Below, piece after piece: positions 25,354 through 34,223 of a DNA stretch of 64,000 nt (its first letter is position 1; each line of letters begins with the position of its first letter). The notes beneath the pieces were generated by a model. The model searched no databases. It was not told where the DNA came from and was given only the letters and a program-made list of their open reading frames with translations. Source of the DNA: Phycisphaerae bacterium (GTDB lineage Bacteria; Planctomycetota; Phycisphaerae; Phycisphaerales; UBA1924); contig JAEUIZ010000022.1 of the NCBI GenBank assembly GCA_016793805.1, forward strand, positions 62,001-126,000, written 5' to 3'. The position numbers and the translations under genes were made by a program.

Positions 25354-26100
25354 CTACTTGGCCTTGCGGACCTCGTCGGGCGGGTCGATGTTGGGCATCG
25401 TGAGGACGTTGGCGTTGATGTCCGTGATCGTCGTGACGGTCTCGGAGCGGGTGTCCTTCTGCGTGATCTTGGTCGCGTGCGTGACGGCGCCGAACTGCTT
25501 GTAGTCGGTGAGGATCATGGTGCGCTCGTTGGCGGGGTCGGCCGAGGGCCCGGGCGACTTGACCCCGATGAGAAAGCCCTTCTCGGCGTCGAAGTAGAGC
25601 GTGCGCTCGGCGCCCTCGGTGGTCGTGGCCTTGACGGCGTACACGGGTCGATCGGCGAACGTGGACTTCTCCTGCGTTGTGAGGCTGGAATAGCGAGCGC
25701 GGAAGTTGGCCTCGCCGAGGAAGTCGGCCGAGCGTCGGATCTCGACGAGCCCCTCGCCGGAGAGTTTGCGTGTGCCGGCGTTGGAGTCGCGGAGCCACGC
25801 GGACTCACCGTCGAACCAGGTTTCGAGGGTGGCGATGCCGGGAAACTCGACGAGCGAGTACATCCGGTTCGGCGCGACGCGCCAGGTCGTCAGAAGGCCG
25901 TCGGCGGATCGGCCCATCATCGAGATCTTTCCGCGGACGACGCGGTTCTTCTCGGCCTTCATCGCCTCCTCGCCCCCGATGGCCTGGACGTGCTTGGCGA
26001 AGAGGGCCTCGCCCGTGGGCAGGGCCGCGGCATCCTGGCTCCACGCCGGAGCGACAAAGGAAGCCAATCCAAGCGAGGCGACGAGGGCGAATCGAGTCAT
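25354..26100 (-). CDS. LolA-like exported protein (outer-membrane lipoprotein-sorting type)
   Basis: A 248-residue protein with a signal peptide (MTRFALVASLGLASFVAPAWS, then QDA). Its beta-rich body resembles LolA/LolB-like half barrels: HVQAIGGEEAMKAEKNRVVRG at the start, then repeated strands including LETWFDGESAWLRDS and RTLYFDAEKGFLIGVK. Proteins of this kind bind hydrophobic ligands in the periplasm. GGAG lies nine bases before ATG 26098-26100. Whether it works with the LolCD-like ABC genes at 36.8-39.1 kb is only a guess. Confidence 0.7.
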   Translation of the reverse strand: MTRFALVASLGLASFVAPAWSQDAAALPTGEALFAKHVQAIGGEEAMKAEKNRVVRGKISMMGRSADGLLTTWRVAPNRMYSLVEFPGIATLETWFDGESAWLRDSNAGTRKLSGEGLVEIRRSADFLGEANFRARYSSLTTQEKSTFADRPVYAVKATTTEGAERTLYFDAEKGFLIGVKSPGPSADPANERTMILTDYKQFGAVTHATKITQKDTRSETVTTITDINANVLTMPNIDPPDEVRKAK

Positions 26101-26256
26101 CGAACGGGCTCCAGATGGGCGGAAAGGAAAGCGGCGAGAGGGCATCGGGGGGAGACGCCCGGCCCTTGATACGCCGGGCGAACGTTCCGTGTGCGGTTTG
26201 ACGTGCGGCGGGCCATGTCGTTCCCCCACCCCTGGCCCCCTTCTCCCGCGTCCGAA

Positions 26257-26330
26257 TATCCCCGCCGCGAGTCGAACGCGGAACCTCTGCCTTCGGAGGG
26301 CAGCGCTCTATCCAATTGAGCTACAGGGAC
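26257..26330 (-). tRNA. tRNA-Arg (anticodon CCG)
   Basis: A complete cloverleaf on the minus strand. The acceptor stem GTCCCTG pairs with CGGGGAT with two G-U pairs. The D arm is GCTC...GAGC, the anticodon stem CTGCC/GGCAG has loop CTCCGAA, and the T arm contains GTTCGACTC. The anticodon CCG reads CGG, a common codon in this GC-rich genome. The CCA tail is not encoded. Confidence 0.95.
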
Positions 26331-26361
26331 GATCGGTGGATGCTACGATGGCTGGCCCCGG

Positions 26362-27660
26362 ATGGCAACGCCGCTCCGTGGCGTTCCCGCCGTGCCCACT
26401 CCAACCGCCACCCAAGTGCCGACGCCCCGCGCCGCGGGCGATCGTGCCGTGCCCCTGGGCACGGTGTTGGCGCTGGCGTTCCTCGGGAGTCTCGGGACTG
26501 GGATCGTTACGACGGGGATTTATTTCCTGACCAAGGAGTCATTCCGGTTCTCGCGCGACGCGAACTTCGGGCTGGGTTTGTTGCAGGGATTCACGTACGT
26601 CGTCGGGGCGATCGCGGCGGGTCCGGCGGTTCGGGCGGCGCGGCGGGCGCTGGGCGTCTCGACGCGGACGGTGCTCGCGTTCATCCTGATCCTATTGGGG
26701 GCGTTGTGCGCGCTGCCTTGGATCGGCGGGACGCTGAGCCCGGGTCGGACATGGCCGGTGTGGGTGATGATCGGGCTGTACAGCCCGATCACGGGGACGC
26801 TCTGGCCTGTGGTCGAGGGGTATCTGTCCGGCGGACGCAGCGGGGCCTCGCTGCGGACCGCACTCGGGGCGTTCAACGTGACCTGGGCCGGGGCGATCGT
26901 GGTCGGGCTGGCGTCGATCGGCGGGCTGGTGGAGCGCCACGCGGTGGAGTTGCTGCTGGGGCTGGGCGTGCTGCATCTGGCGACGCTGGTCGTCGTGGCG
27001 TGCCTGCCGCGAGAGCCGGGCCGACACCCGGAAGAGCACCACGACCCGCATCCGCCGGTTTACTTTGGCCTGCTGACGACGTTCCGGGTGCTGCTGCCGA
27101 CGAGTTACGTGGTCTCGACGGCGCTGGGGCCGTACCTGCCGACGGCGCTCTCGAACCTGGGCGTGTCGAAGGAGTGGCACACGCCGATCGCGTCGTCGTG
27201 GTCGGCGGCACGGGTCGTGGTCTTCCTGGCGCTGCTGCGCTGGCACGGGTGGCACGGGCGCTGGTATCCGGCGGTGCTCGCGATGCTGCTGCTGCTGGGT
27301 GGGTTCGGAACGGCAATCCTCTCGCCCGTGCTGCTGGGGGGCACGGTGGGCGTGGCCGCGACGATCGCGGGGCTGGTGATGTTCGGGACGGGCATGGCCG
27401 CGGTCTACACGGCGGCGCTGTACTACGCGATGGAAGTCGGCAAGGCCGAGGTCGATGCCGGCGGGACGCACGAGGCGCTCATCGGCGTGGGATACACGAT
27501 CGGGCCGGTGTGCGGGCTGGTCTCGGGCGGGTTCGTGGCGTCGGCGGGGCTGTCGGGGGGCGCGTTCGAGCCGACGATGGTGGTGTTCGTGGCGGTGGTG
27601 GCGCTGGTCGGCGCGGGGGTGGCGTGGCGCAAGGCGAAGGCCGCGATCGCCGAGGCGTAG
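26362..27660 (+). CDS. Major facilitator superfamily permease
   Basis: A 432-residue membrane protein with about twelve hydrophobic helices and a cytosolic loop near the middle (CLPREPGRHPEEHHDPHP, ~residues 215-232). The small-residue-rich helices and the 6+6 layout fit MFS; substrate unknown. The N-terminal ~30 residues are Pro/Thr-rich and cytosolic. ATG 26362 lies 32 bases from the divergent tRNA-Arg and has no clear ribosome site; TACGAT is 12 bases upstream. It converges with the large glycosyltransferase gene. Confidence 0.8.
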   Translation: MATPLRGVPAVPTPTATQVPTPRAAGDRAVPLGTVLALAFLGSLGTGIVTTGIYFLTKESFRFSRDANFGLGLLQGFTYVVGAIAAGPAVRAARRALGVSTRTVLAFILILLGALCALPWIGGTLSPGRTWPVWVMIGLYSPITGTLWPVVEGYLSGGRSGASLRTALGAFNVTWAGAIVVGLASIGGLVERHAVELLLGLGVLHLATLVVVACLPREPGRHPEEHHDPHPPVYFGLLTTFRVLLPTSYVVSTALGPYLPTALSNLGVSKEWHTPIASSWSAARVVVFLALLRWHGWHGRWYPAVLAMLLLLGGFGTAILSPVLLGGTVGVAATIAGLVMFGTGMAAVYTAALYYAMEVGKAEVDAGGTHEALIGVGYTIGPVCGLVSGGFVASAGLSGGAFEPTMVVFVAVVALVGAGVAWRKAKAAIAEA

Positions 27661-27665
27661 GGCTG

Positions 27666-30600
27666 CTAGGCGTGCGCCGGCGCGGGCTTGGGCTCGACGA
27701 CCGTGGCCGAGGGCGTCGCGGGCAGGACGCTGATGCCGGTGACGAGCATGGCCAGGGGGCGCGGGCCGTCGGCCTTCCAGCGCCAGAAGTGCAGGTCGAG
27801 CGTGGCCGGGCCGCGGGGGAGCGCGGCCTCGAACACGAGAACCTGGTCCGAAGTCCCGGCGTGCGGAGCAACCTCTCGCTCGCCGAGCGATTGCCCGGCG
27901 TGGACGAGTCGGACACGCTGCCCGGTCTCGTGGTTGCGTCCGGCGATGAGGATTCGCACGGGGCCGCCGGGGGCCTCGATGGCGATTCGAGCGATCGGCC
28001 CGCGCGCCCATCGGCATCGTCCGAGCCCGCGATCGGGATAGGGGCCTTCCCACCAGTCGAAGCCATCGACGGCGCGCCACGCGGGGGCGCCCGGCGCGGC
28101 CAGCACCGGCTCGGGCGCGCGGGGGTCGTCGAAGGCGAGGCCGAGTTTCGGCCCGATCCCGGCGCGAGCGGCGAACCCCTGCTTGCGGAGGACGACGGCA
28201 AGCCGGCGGGCCGATGCGGACATCGACCAGTGGTTCTCCGCCCAGGCTCGCGCCCAGCCGCCCATCGCCCGGCGGAGATCGGCGTGGACGTACAACTCGC
28301 GGATCGCCTCGGCAAGGGCGGCGGGATCGACGCTCGACGCGAGCCGGCCGCTGATCCCGTCGGCGATGGCCTCAACCTTGCCGTCCACGGCGTACCCGAC
28401 GCTCGGCGTGCCGCACGCGGCGGCCTCGACATAGACCTGGCCGAAGGCCTCTTCGAGACTGGGGCCGACGAAGAGGTCGGAGGCGGCGTAAAGGTCGGCG
28501 AGGCGCGCGGGGTCGTCGATGTAGCCCATGGCGCGCATGCCGGGGATCGGGGGCTGCTGCCCGTCGGCGAACCACCCGACGCAGACGACCTGCGCATCGG
28601 GCAAATCAAGGAGCCGCATCGCCTCGGCGAGATGGGCCAGGCCCTTGCGCGGATCGGCGAGCGAGGACGACGACGACATGATGAGGAACGCGTCGCGCGG
28701 GAGCCCGAGCCGCTCGCGGGCGTCGGCCTTGTCGCGCGGGCGGAACGTGTCGAGTTCGACGCCGAAACTGATCCAGTCGATCGGGGGCGTTCGCCCGGCA
28801 TGGGCGGCGGCGGTCAGGGCCTGGCGCGCCTTGCCCATCGCCCATCGGCTGTTGGCCCACAGGTGCACGTTCGGGAGCGAGAGCACGCGGCGCTTGGCGT
28901 CCCACGCCTGCGCGACGAGCCCGCGATCCATCGCCGGGTACTCGGCCTGGCAGGCGCACTGGGCGTCGCATCGGCGGAGGTACTGGTCGCACCCGCCCGG
29001 ATACGCGCAGCGCCCGGTGAGCCACCAGAGGTCGTGGAGGAGGATGGCCGTGGGCCAGCGGGCGGCGATCGCGCCGACGACCTCGGGATCGACATTGGCG
29101 CCGTGCAGGTTGCCCACCACGACCAGATCGGGATTGCCCTCGGCGAGACGATCCACGACGGCCTGCGCGGTGCAGCGCGGGGCGGCGGAGTGGATCTCGG
29201 CGCCCGAGGCGGCGATGGCGCGCACCTCGTGCCCGCAGAGCCGGAGCGCCGCGGCGATCCGGCGGTGCGCGATGCCCGCGCCATACGCATAGCCCAGGTC
29301 GTTGAAGAGCGCGACGCGCAGGCGGTCTCGCGTGGCCGCGGGAGCCGAAGGGGGCACCGCGCGCCCCAGCGCGGCGGCGGCCTCGTCGCGGGCCTTGGGG
29401 AGTTCGACGCGGAAACCCCCGCCGTGGTTGTTCGCGGTCTTTTGTTCCTGGTGGGCGCGGAAGAGCGCGAGTGGCCGACCCACGACCCGCAGGCGCGCGC
29501 CCTGGGCGGCCATGCGGATCCAGAGGTCGTAGTCCATGCTGAAGTAGAGGTCCTCGCGGACGCTCGCGCCGGCCTTGTCCCACGCCTCGCGCGAGAAGAA
29601 GACCTCGGGCTGGTAGAAGAACTGGCCCTGAAGCCAGCGCGAGTCCACGTCCATGAGATCGTCGAGCGGGAGCGGACCGTCGTCGCAACTGGTGAGGTGC
29701 CGCTGCCAGGGCGTGCCGTCGCGATGGACGTGGCACTCCCCCACGACGAGGTCGGCGCCGCCCATGTGGAAGGCGAGGGCCACGGCGGCCAGCGCGCCCG
29801 GGGCGAGCATGTCGTCGCTGTTGAGCCAAGCCATGATCTCGCCGGTGGCGAGGCGCATCCCCTTGTTGATCGCGTCGGACTGCCCGCGATCGGGCTCGGA
29901 CACGACCGCGGCGAGGGCGTCGCGGTGACGCTCGAGGATGGCGAGCGTCTCGTCGGTCGAGCCGCCGTCGATGACGATGTGCTCGACGTTGGGGTAGTCC
30001 TGGTGGCGGACGGAGAGGAGGGTCTCCTCGATGAAGGGGCCCTGGTTGAATGTGGGCGTGACGATCGAGATTCGGGGCCACGGGAGCCCGCCGGGCAGGG
30101 TGGGCGGCAGGGGGGGCGTCGAGGGGCGGGCGTAGGGCCAGCGGCCGCGAGCGCTGGCAACGTGCGCATCGCGAGGCCCGCGGAGGTCCGCGGTCGCCTC
30201 GGCGGTCAGGTCGCGGACGGGCGTGTAGTGCGCGTCGCGCCGAAGCGTCGGAGGCGTGGGGCTGGTGTATCGCGCGCGGAGGGCGTCGCGGAGGGCAGCA
30301 AAGCGAGGCGGCGCGAGCCCGCGGGCCACGCGGGGCACGTCGCGGCCCGGACGATCGGCGACTCGCAGGAGGATCGAGCCGGCGAATCGGCCCATGCGAA
30401 CGAATCGGCCCGTGGCGATCCACTCATCGACCGCACGCCGCACGCCCGGGATTCCGCCGTAGTCGTGGCACAGGACGGGCGTGCCCGGGGCGAGGGCGTC
30501 GGCGAGTCGGGCGAGGTCGGACCAGCATCCGGGGTAGCGGTGGTCGCCGTCGACAAAGACCATCGTGGGAACGATGGGAAACTCGTCGAGGAATCGGCCC

Positions 30601-30998
30601 AGGTCGCCGTGGAAGAGGGCGGCGTGGCCGGCGAGGCCCGCGGCATCGATCGAGGGATAGGAGCGCTCGAGGTAGAAGGGATCGACGTCGACGCCGAAGA
30701 ACTGCGGCGCAGGCCCCCCGCGAGCCGCGGCGCCGGCGAGGGCGCCCCGCAACTCGACGACGGCGGAGCGGCCGCCGAAGACGCCGACCTCGAGGATGAC
30801 GCTCCCGGCGTGGAAGCCCATCTCGTAGAGTTTGAAGGAGTCGGGCGGGTCCTGCCAGCCCGGGAGATGCTTGGTCGCTTCGAAGATGCCGCGGTGCTCG
30901 TCGCCGAGGAAGTCGGCGTCGGCGGGCCAACTGGGGGCGTGGGCGAGGTCCGGGCGATCCGGGACGAAGAGGGTGGGTGGGTGGATGGGGATGGGCAT
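27666..30998 (-). CDS. Methyltransferase-GT2-GT4 fusion glycosyltransferase
   Basis: A 1110-residue protein with three enzyme domains in a row. Residues ~55-215 are a CmcI/TylF-type class I methyltransferase (ILEVGVFGGRSAVV, then FFGVDVDP, VFVDGDHRY). Residues 309-530 are a GT2 glycosyltransferase (ISIVTPTFNQGPFIEETL, DGGSTDET at 344-351, WLNSDD at 391-396). Residues ~560-930 are a GT4 retaining enzyme (nucleotide-sugar site around GPSLEEAFGQVYVEAAACG, 845-863). The last ~150 residues are a beta-rich module. It probably builds and methylates a surface or protein-linked glycan. It follows the GT9 gene by seven bases, forming a pair. Confidence 0.88.
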   Translation of the reverse strand: MPIPIHPPTLFVPDRPDLAHAPSWPADADFLGDEHRGIFEATKHLPGWQDPPDSFKLYEMGFHAGSVILEVGVFGGRSAVVELRGALAGAAARGGPAPQFFGVDVDPFYLERSYPSIDAAGLAGHAALFHGDLGRFLDEFPIVPTMVFVDGDHRYPGCWSDLARLADALAPGTPVLCHDYGGIPGVRRAVDEWIATGRFVRMGRFAGSILLRVADRPGRDVPRVARGLAPPRFAALRDALRARYTSPTPPTLRRDAHYTPVRDLTAEATADLRGPRDAHVASARGRWPYARPSTPPLPPTLPGGLPWPRISIVTPTFNQGPFIEETLLSVRHQDYPNVEHIVIDGGSTDETLAILERHRDALAAVVSEPDRGQSDAINKGMRLATGEIMAWLNSDDMLAPGALAAVALAFHMGGADLVVGECHVHRDGTPWQRHLTSCDDGPLPLDDLMDVDSRWLQGQFFYQPEVFFSREAWDKAGASVREDLYFSMDYDLWIRMAAQGARLRVVGRPLALFRAHQEQKTANNHGGGFRVELPKARDEAAAALGRAVPPSAPAATRDRLRVALFNDLGYAYGAGIAHRRIAAALRLCGHEVRAIAASGAEIHSAAPRCTAQAVVDRLAEGNPDLVVVGNLHGANVDPEVVGAIAARWPTAILLHDLWWLTGRCAYPGGCDQYLRRCDAQCACQAEYPAMDRGLVAQAWDAKRRVLSLPNVHLWANSRWAMGKARQALTAAAHAGRTPPIDWISFGVELDTFRPRDKADARERLGLPRDAFLIMSSSSSLADPRKGLAHLAEAMRLLDLPDAQVVCVGWFADGQQPPIPGMRAMGYIDDPARLADLYAASDLFVGPSLEEAFGQVYVEAAACGTPSVGYAVDGKVEAIADGISGRLASSVDPAALAEAIRELYVHADLRRAMGGWARAWAENHWSMSASARRLAVVLRKQGFAARAGIGPKLGLAFDDPRAPEPVLAAPGAPAWRAVDGFDWWEGPYPDRGLGRCRWARGPIARIAIEAPGGPVRILIAGRNHETGQRVRLVHAGQSLGEREVAPHAGTSDQVLVFEAALPRGPATLDLHFWRWKADGPRPLAMLVTGISVLPATPSATVVEPKPAPAHA

Positions 30999-31005
30999 GG
31001 CGGTG

Positions 31006-32787
31006 CTAGTGCTGGCCGTTGCGGGCCTCGCGCTCCCAGGGGAGTGTCATGACGATCCCGAGGCGCTGCCCGTACTTCCGCCAGCGTGAAGCCATCAGGT
31101 CGGCCACCCGCACGCGGAGGGTCTCGGTCTCGGTCTCACGCTGTCGGCAGAGCGAGGCGAGAACGGCGAGGTCGGCCTCGGCCTTGGCGAGCCGCACGCG
31201 AAGATCCGCGGCCTGGTTGCGGGCGTCGGTGAGTTGCTGCTGGGCGGGGGTGAGGGACTCGTGCGCGCGAGCCAGCCGCGCCTCGAGGTCGGCGATCTGG
31301 CGCTGGTGCTCGGCGGCGGCGGCGGCGAGGCGCTGCTCCGCCGCGGCGACCAGGGCGCTGGACGCCGTTGCCGATTTGGCCTCGGCTTCGAGGGCCGCGA
31401 TGCGTGCTTCGAGTTCGGCCTCGCGCGCGCGCAACAGGGCCTCGGCCGCGGCGATCCGCTGTCGGAGCACGGACTCCCGCCGCGAGGCTTCGGCACGGGC
31501 GGACTCCAGGTCGGCGGCCAGGATCTCGGCGCGTGCGGCGTCCTTGATCGCACGCTCGAGGCTGGCGGTGAGTGTGGCGGTGGTTTCCATCGCGTTCCTC
31601 CGCGAGAGCGAGAGCGAGACGAGGCGCTCGCGTGCGGCCGACGTGCTCTCACGTCCGATGCGCGCGAGCAGGGCCGGATCGGGCGCGAGTTGGCGGACCT
31701 CGCCGGCCGGCACGCGCCCGGATTCCAGATCGTCGGCGGCAGCGAGAACCTCGGACGCGGGCACCGACTTGATGCAGTACGAGTCGGGAAGGTGGCACGT
31801 CCACCCGCAACCCGCGCACGGCACGCCCACGGTGATCGCGACGCTCGGCGCGCGGCCGGCGGGGATGAATCGGGGCCAGGTGCCCCCGCCGAAGACGGCA
31901 AGGACGGGCTTCCCGATGGCGGCGGCCAGGTGCATCGGGCCCGTGTCGCGTCCGACGTATCCGAGGGAGAGTTCGATGAGCCCGAGCAGGGTGTCGAGGT
32001 CGCCCTCGGCGTGCCCGGTCCAGGTCGCGCAGCGCGAGCCAGACTCGCCCATGAGGGCGCGAACCCGCTCGCAGGACTCGGCCTCTTCGTCGCTGCCGAT
32101 GAACAGGAATCGGCGGCCGTGGCGCCGCGACCAGCCGGCAAGGGTCTCGGCCCAGGCCTCGGGCCGCCAGTTGCGGACATGGGTGAATGGTCCGCTGCCG
32201 ACGCAGGCGACCCAGTAGTCGCCGGGCTCGAGGCCCAGGCGCGCGAGCGCGGCCCGTGCTGCGGCGCGCTGCGGATCGCTCACGCCGAGCGCGGGCGCGG
32301 GAAGCGCGACGGCCCGGCCGAGGATCTCGCCGGCGAGGAGTTCGTTCTTGCGGGTCTCGGGCGCGTCCTCGGCCACGGAGACGGCCCGCGGGGGCGACCA
32401 GGACGGGTCGGCGGTCGGCCCGCGGTCGAGGGCGACGAACCGGCGGCCGGTCATGCCCACGGTGGACACGCCCGGAAGCGAGCGGGCGAGACGTTCCTCG
32501 AGGGCGGTCCACTGGAAGGGCGCCACGACGAACAGATCGGGGCGTTCGGCGGCGGCGAGGGCGGCGATGTCGTCGAGGGCCGGGGAGTCGGCGCGAAGGT
32601 CGGGGTCGTAGACGTTGGCCGAAAGCGGAATCACCCGCGCGCCGGGAGCGAGGATCGAGACCAGGGGCGTCACGAGCGGGCGGACGATCAGAGCGAGGTC
32701 GTGGCCTGCGTCGCGCAGGGCAGCGAGGAGCGGCTGGCGGAGCACCACATCGCCGATCGTGTCCGGGTTGGAAAGGAGGATCCGCAT
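31006..32787 (-). CDS. GT9 glycosyltransferase with long C-terminal coiled coil
   Basis: A 593-residue protein. The first ~390 residues are a GT9 (heptosyltransferase-like) fold: N-terminal RILLSNPDTIGDVVLRQPLL, ACVGSGPFTHVRNWRPEAW, and the sugar-nucleotide site YVGRDTGPMHLAAAIGKPV near 280. Residues ~405-565 are coiled coil, Ala/Glu/Arg heptads (e.g. LRAREAELEARIAALEAEA), ending in a short basic tail. The extension is not part of normal GT9 proteins and may tether the partner fusion enzyme encoded directly downstream. ATG 32785-32787; TACAAT lies 12 bases before it. Confidence 0.85.
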   Translation of the reverse strand: MRILLSNPDTIGDVVLRQPLLAALRDAGHDLALIVRPLVTPLVSILAPGARVIPLSANVYDPDLRADSPALDDIAALAAAERPDLFVVAPFQWTALEERLARSLPGVSTVGMTGRRFVALDRGPTADPSWSPPRAVSVAEDAPETRKNELLAGEILGRAVALPAPALGVSDPQRAAARAALARLGLEPGDYWVACVGSGPFTHVRNWRPEAWAETLAGWSRRHGRRFLFIGSDEEAESCERVRALMGESGSRCATWTGHAEGDLDTLLGLIELSLGYVGRDTGPMHLAAAIGKPVLAVFGGGTWPRFIPAGRAPSVAITVGVPCAGCGWTCHLPDSYCIKSVPASEVLAAADDLESGRVPAGEVRQLAPDPALLARIGRESTSAARERLVSLSLSRRNAMETTATLTASLERAIKDAARAEILAADLESARAEASRRESVLRQRIAAAEALLRAREAELEARIAALEAEAKSATASSALVAAAEQRLAAAAAEHQRQIADLEARLARAHESLTPAQQQLTDARNQAADLRVRLAKAEADLAVLASLCRQRETETETLRVRVADLMASRWRKYGQRLGIVMTLPWEREARNGQH

Positions 32788-32815
32788 GGTCCCGCGAGGA
32801 TTGTATTCGACGGGG

Positions 32816-33556
32816 TCAACGGACCGCGGCCTGCGTGGCGGGGACGGGCTCGTAGGCCATGGTGATCGGGGCGTTGCGGCGCGTGGGATCGACCTCGAGG
32901 GTGGTGATGGAGACGGTTCGAGCGTCGGCCCGCGCCATGAGGACGCTGATCTCGGGCCGATCGGGCCACTGGTGTCGGTGGAACTCGTCCTGGCGGTCGG
33001 GCGTTGGGCCGGGAGAGGCGACCATCTCGTCGAAGAGGTCGAGGCGCGGGGCGGCGAGGGAGTCGCCTAACCCGGAACTGACGAAGCATGCCGCGGCCCC
33101 GGAACGCCAGGCCACGTTGAGCGTCGAGCGGTCCCAGCGGAGTTCGGCGACGTCGGCGCCGGCGCGGGAGCCGAGCATGGCCAGCAGCCGGAACGGGGCG
33201 AATCGCTTCAGAGAGGTCTGGGTGAGCCGGCGGACAACGGCCTGCGGACTCCGGAGCCCGATGAGGGAGGGGATGACCAGCCCGCGCGACTCGAGGCCCG
33301 AGCGCGGGAGCCGGGGCGGGGGTTCGGGGTTCACGTTGAGGAGGCAGAGGACGAGGCCGGAGTCTGCGGCGGCGATCCAGGTCCCCCCGGCTTCGAGGTC
33401 CATGGGCCAGATGGCGCGAGCCCCGGGGCTGCCCTCGATCTCACGCCACTTGGGTGGCATCGCCGGGGGACGTGATCGGGACTCGTCGCGGTTGCAGACC
33501 ACGCGCACGACGCCCGACTGGCCTGCGCCCCCCGAGATGATGGTCACCGTACACAT
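32816..33556 (-). CDS. NRDE (TANGO2-like) family protein
   Basis: A 246-residue protein beginning MCTVTII, with the family-naming NRDES motif at residues ~22-26 (VVCNRDESRSRPP). GTWIAAADSGLVLCLLN follows, then a helical middle. TANGO2/NRDE proteins are Ntn-hydrolase-like, with Cys2 as possible nucleophile, and are linked to heme or lipid trafficking in eukaryotes; the bacterial role is open. AGGAAG lies about ten bases before the ATG. It is followed 28 bases later by the GT9 gene. Confidence 0.8.
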   Translation of the reverse strand: MCTVTIISGGAGQSGVVRVVCNRDESRSRPPAMPPKWREIEGSPGARAIWPMDLEAGGTWIAAADSGLVLCLLNVNPEPPPRLPRSGLESRGLVIPSLIGLRSPQAVVRRLTQTSLKRFAPFRLLAMLGSRAGADVAELRWDRSTLNVAWRSGAAACFVSSGLGDSLAAPRLDLFDEMVASPGPTPDRQDEFHRHQWPDRPEISVLMARADARTVSITTLEVDPTRRNAPITMAYEPVPATQAAVR

Positions 33557-33571
33557 ACGGTCGGTTGCTTC

Positions 33572-34138
33572 CTATTGGCCCGACCGATCGAAGTTGATCG
33601 TGGACGGCGCCTTGCCGAACTCGGGATGGGTGCGCACGCCGAACTCGGCGGCGATCGCGCCCATCATGGCGTGGTGGTGGACGGCGTGGTGGGCCGCGAA
33701 GGCCAGTTCGCGCCCGAGGGTGGATCCCAGGGCGGCCTCGGCGCCGTCGCCGGTGATCATCACGCGGACGCGAACGGGACGATCGACCATCGCGGGCGTG
33801 ACAGCCGCGAGGCGGTCGCGGAGTTCGCGGATCGAGTCGAGCGCGGCAGCGCGGTCGGTCTCCATCGGGACGTTGCGCTCCCGATGGTCATAGTCGATCT
33901 CGACCGACGGATCGTCCGCGGCATCCAATGCGGCGCGGAAGTGATCCAGAACGTGGCGGACGTGCTTGCCCAGGGTGCCCCCGCGGATCGTGGCCGACTC
34001 GCCGCAGTAGCAGCGGGCGTCGGCGGACTGGATGAGCGACGCGCATTGGTCCAGCAGGGCTGCAGCGGCCAGCGCGACTGGGGCGATGATCTCGGAAGCG
34101 GGGGGAGCCGAACGCGGGCTGGCTGTTGGGAAGGTCAT
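33572..34138 (-). CDS. DinB-like four-helix protein
   Basis: A 188-residue helical protein with the His pattern of the DinB/YfiT superfamily: LGKHVRHVLDHF near residue 55 and AFAAHHAVHHHAMMGAIA near residue 155, which would give a metal site. Such proteins are metal-dependent thiol transferases or hydrolases of unknown substrate. I start at ATG 34136-34138 because the upstream extension is Arg/Gly shadow sequence. It lies 15 bases before the NRDE gene and is probably co-transcribed with it. Confidence 0.8.
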   Translation of the reverse strand: MTFPTASPRSAPPASEIIAPVALAAAALLDQCASLIQSADARCYCGESATIRGGTLGKHVRHVLDHFRAALDAADDPSVEIDYDHRERNVPMETDRAAALDSIRELRDRLAAVTPAMVDRPVRVRVMITGDGAEAALGSTLGRELAFAAHHAVHHHAMMGAIAAEFGVRTHPEFGKAPSTINFDRSGQ

Positions 34139-34223
34139 GCGTGATCCGCGGGATGCGGGCGGGATGGTACCGCGCTTGAGCCATCGACGCCCGGCTGTCG
34201 TTCCGGGACCTCCGAGGTCGGTT

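Noticed and set aside
26257-26330. tRNA-Arg as an integration site for a genomic island
   Set aside because: No integrase, no duplicated tRNA 3' end and no composition change seen on either side.
26316-31052. A 1578-codon + frame antisense to the glycosyltransferase fusion
   Set aside because: The composition is that of a high-GC shadow (Gly, Arg, Glu, Val), with no motifs; the opposite strand encodes recognisable MT, GT2 and GT4 domains.
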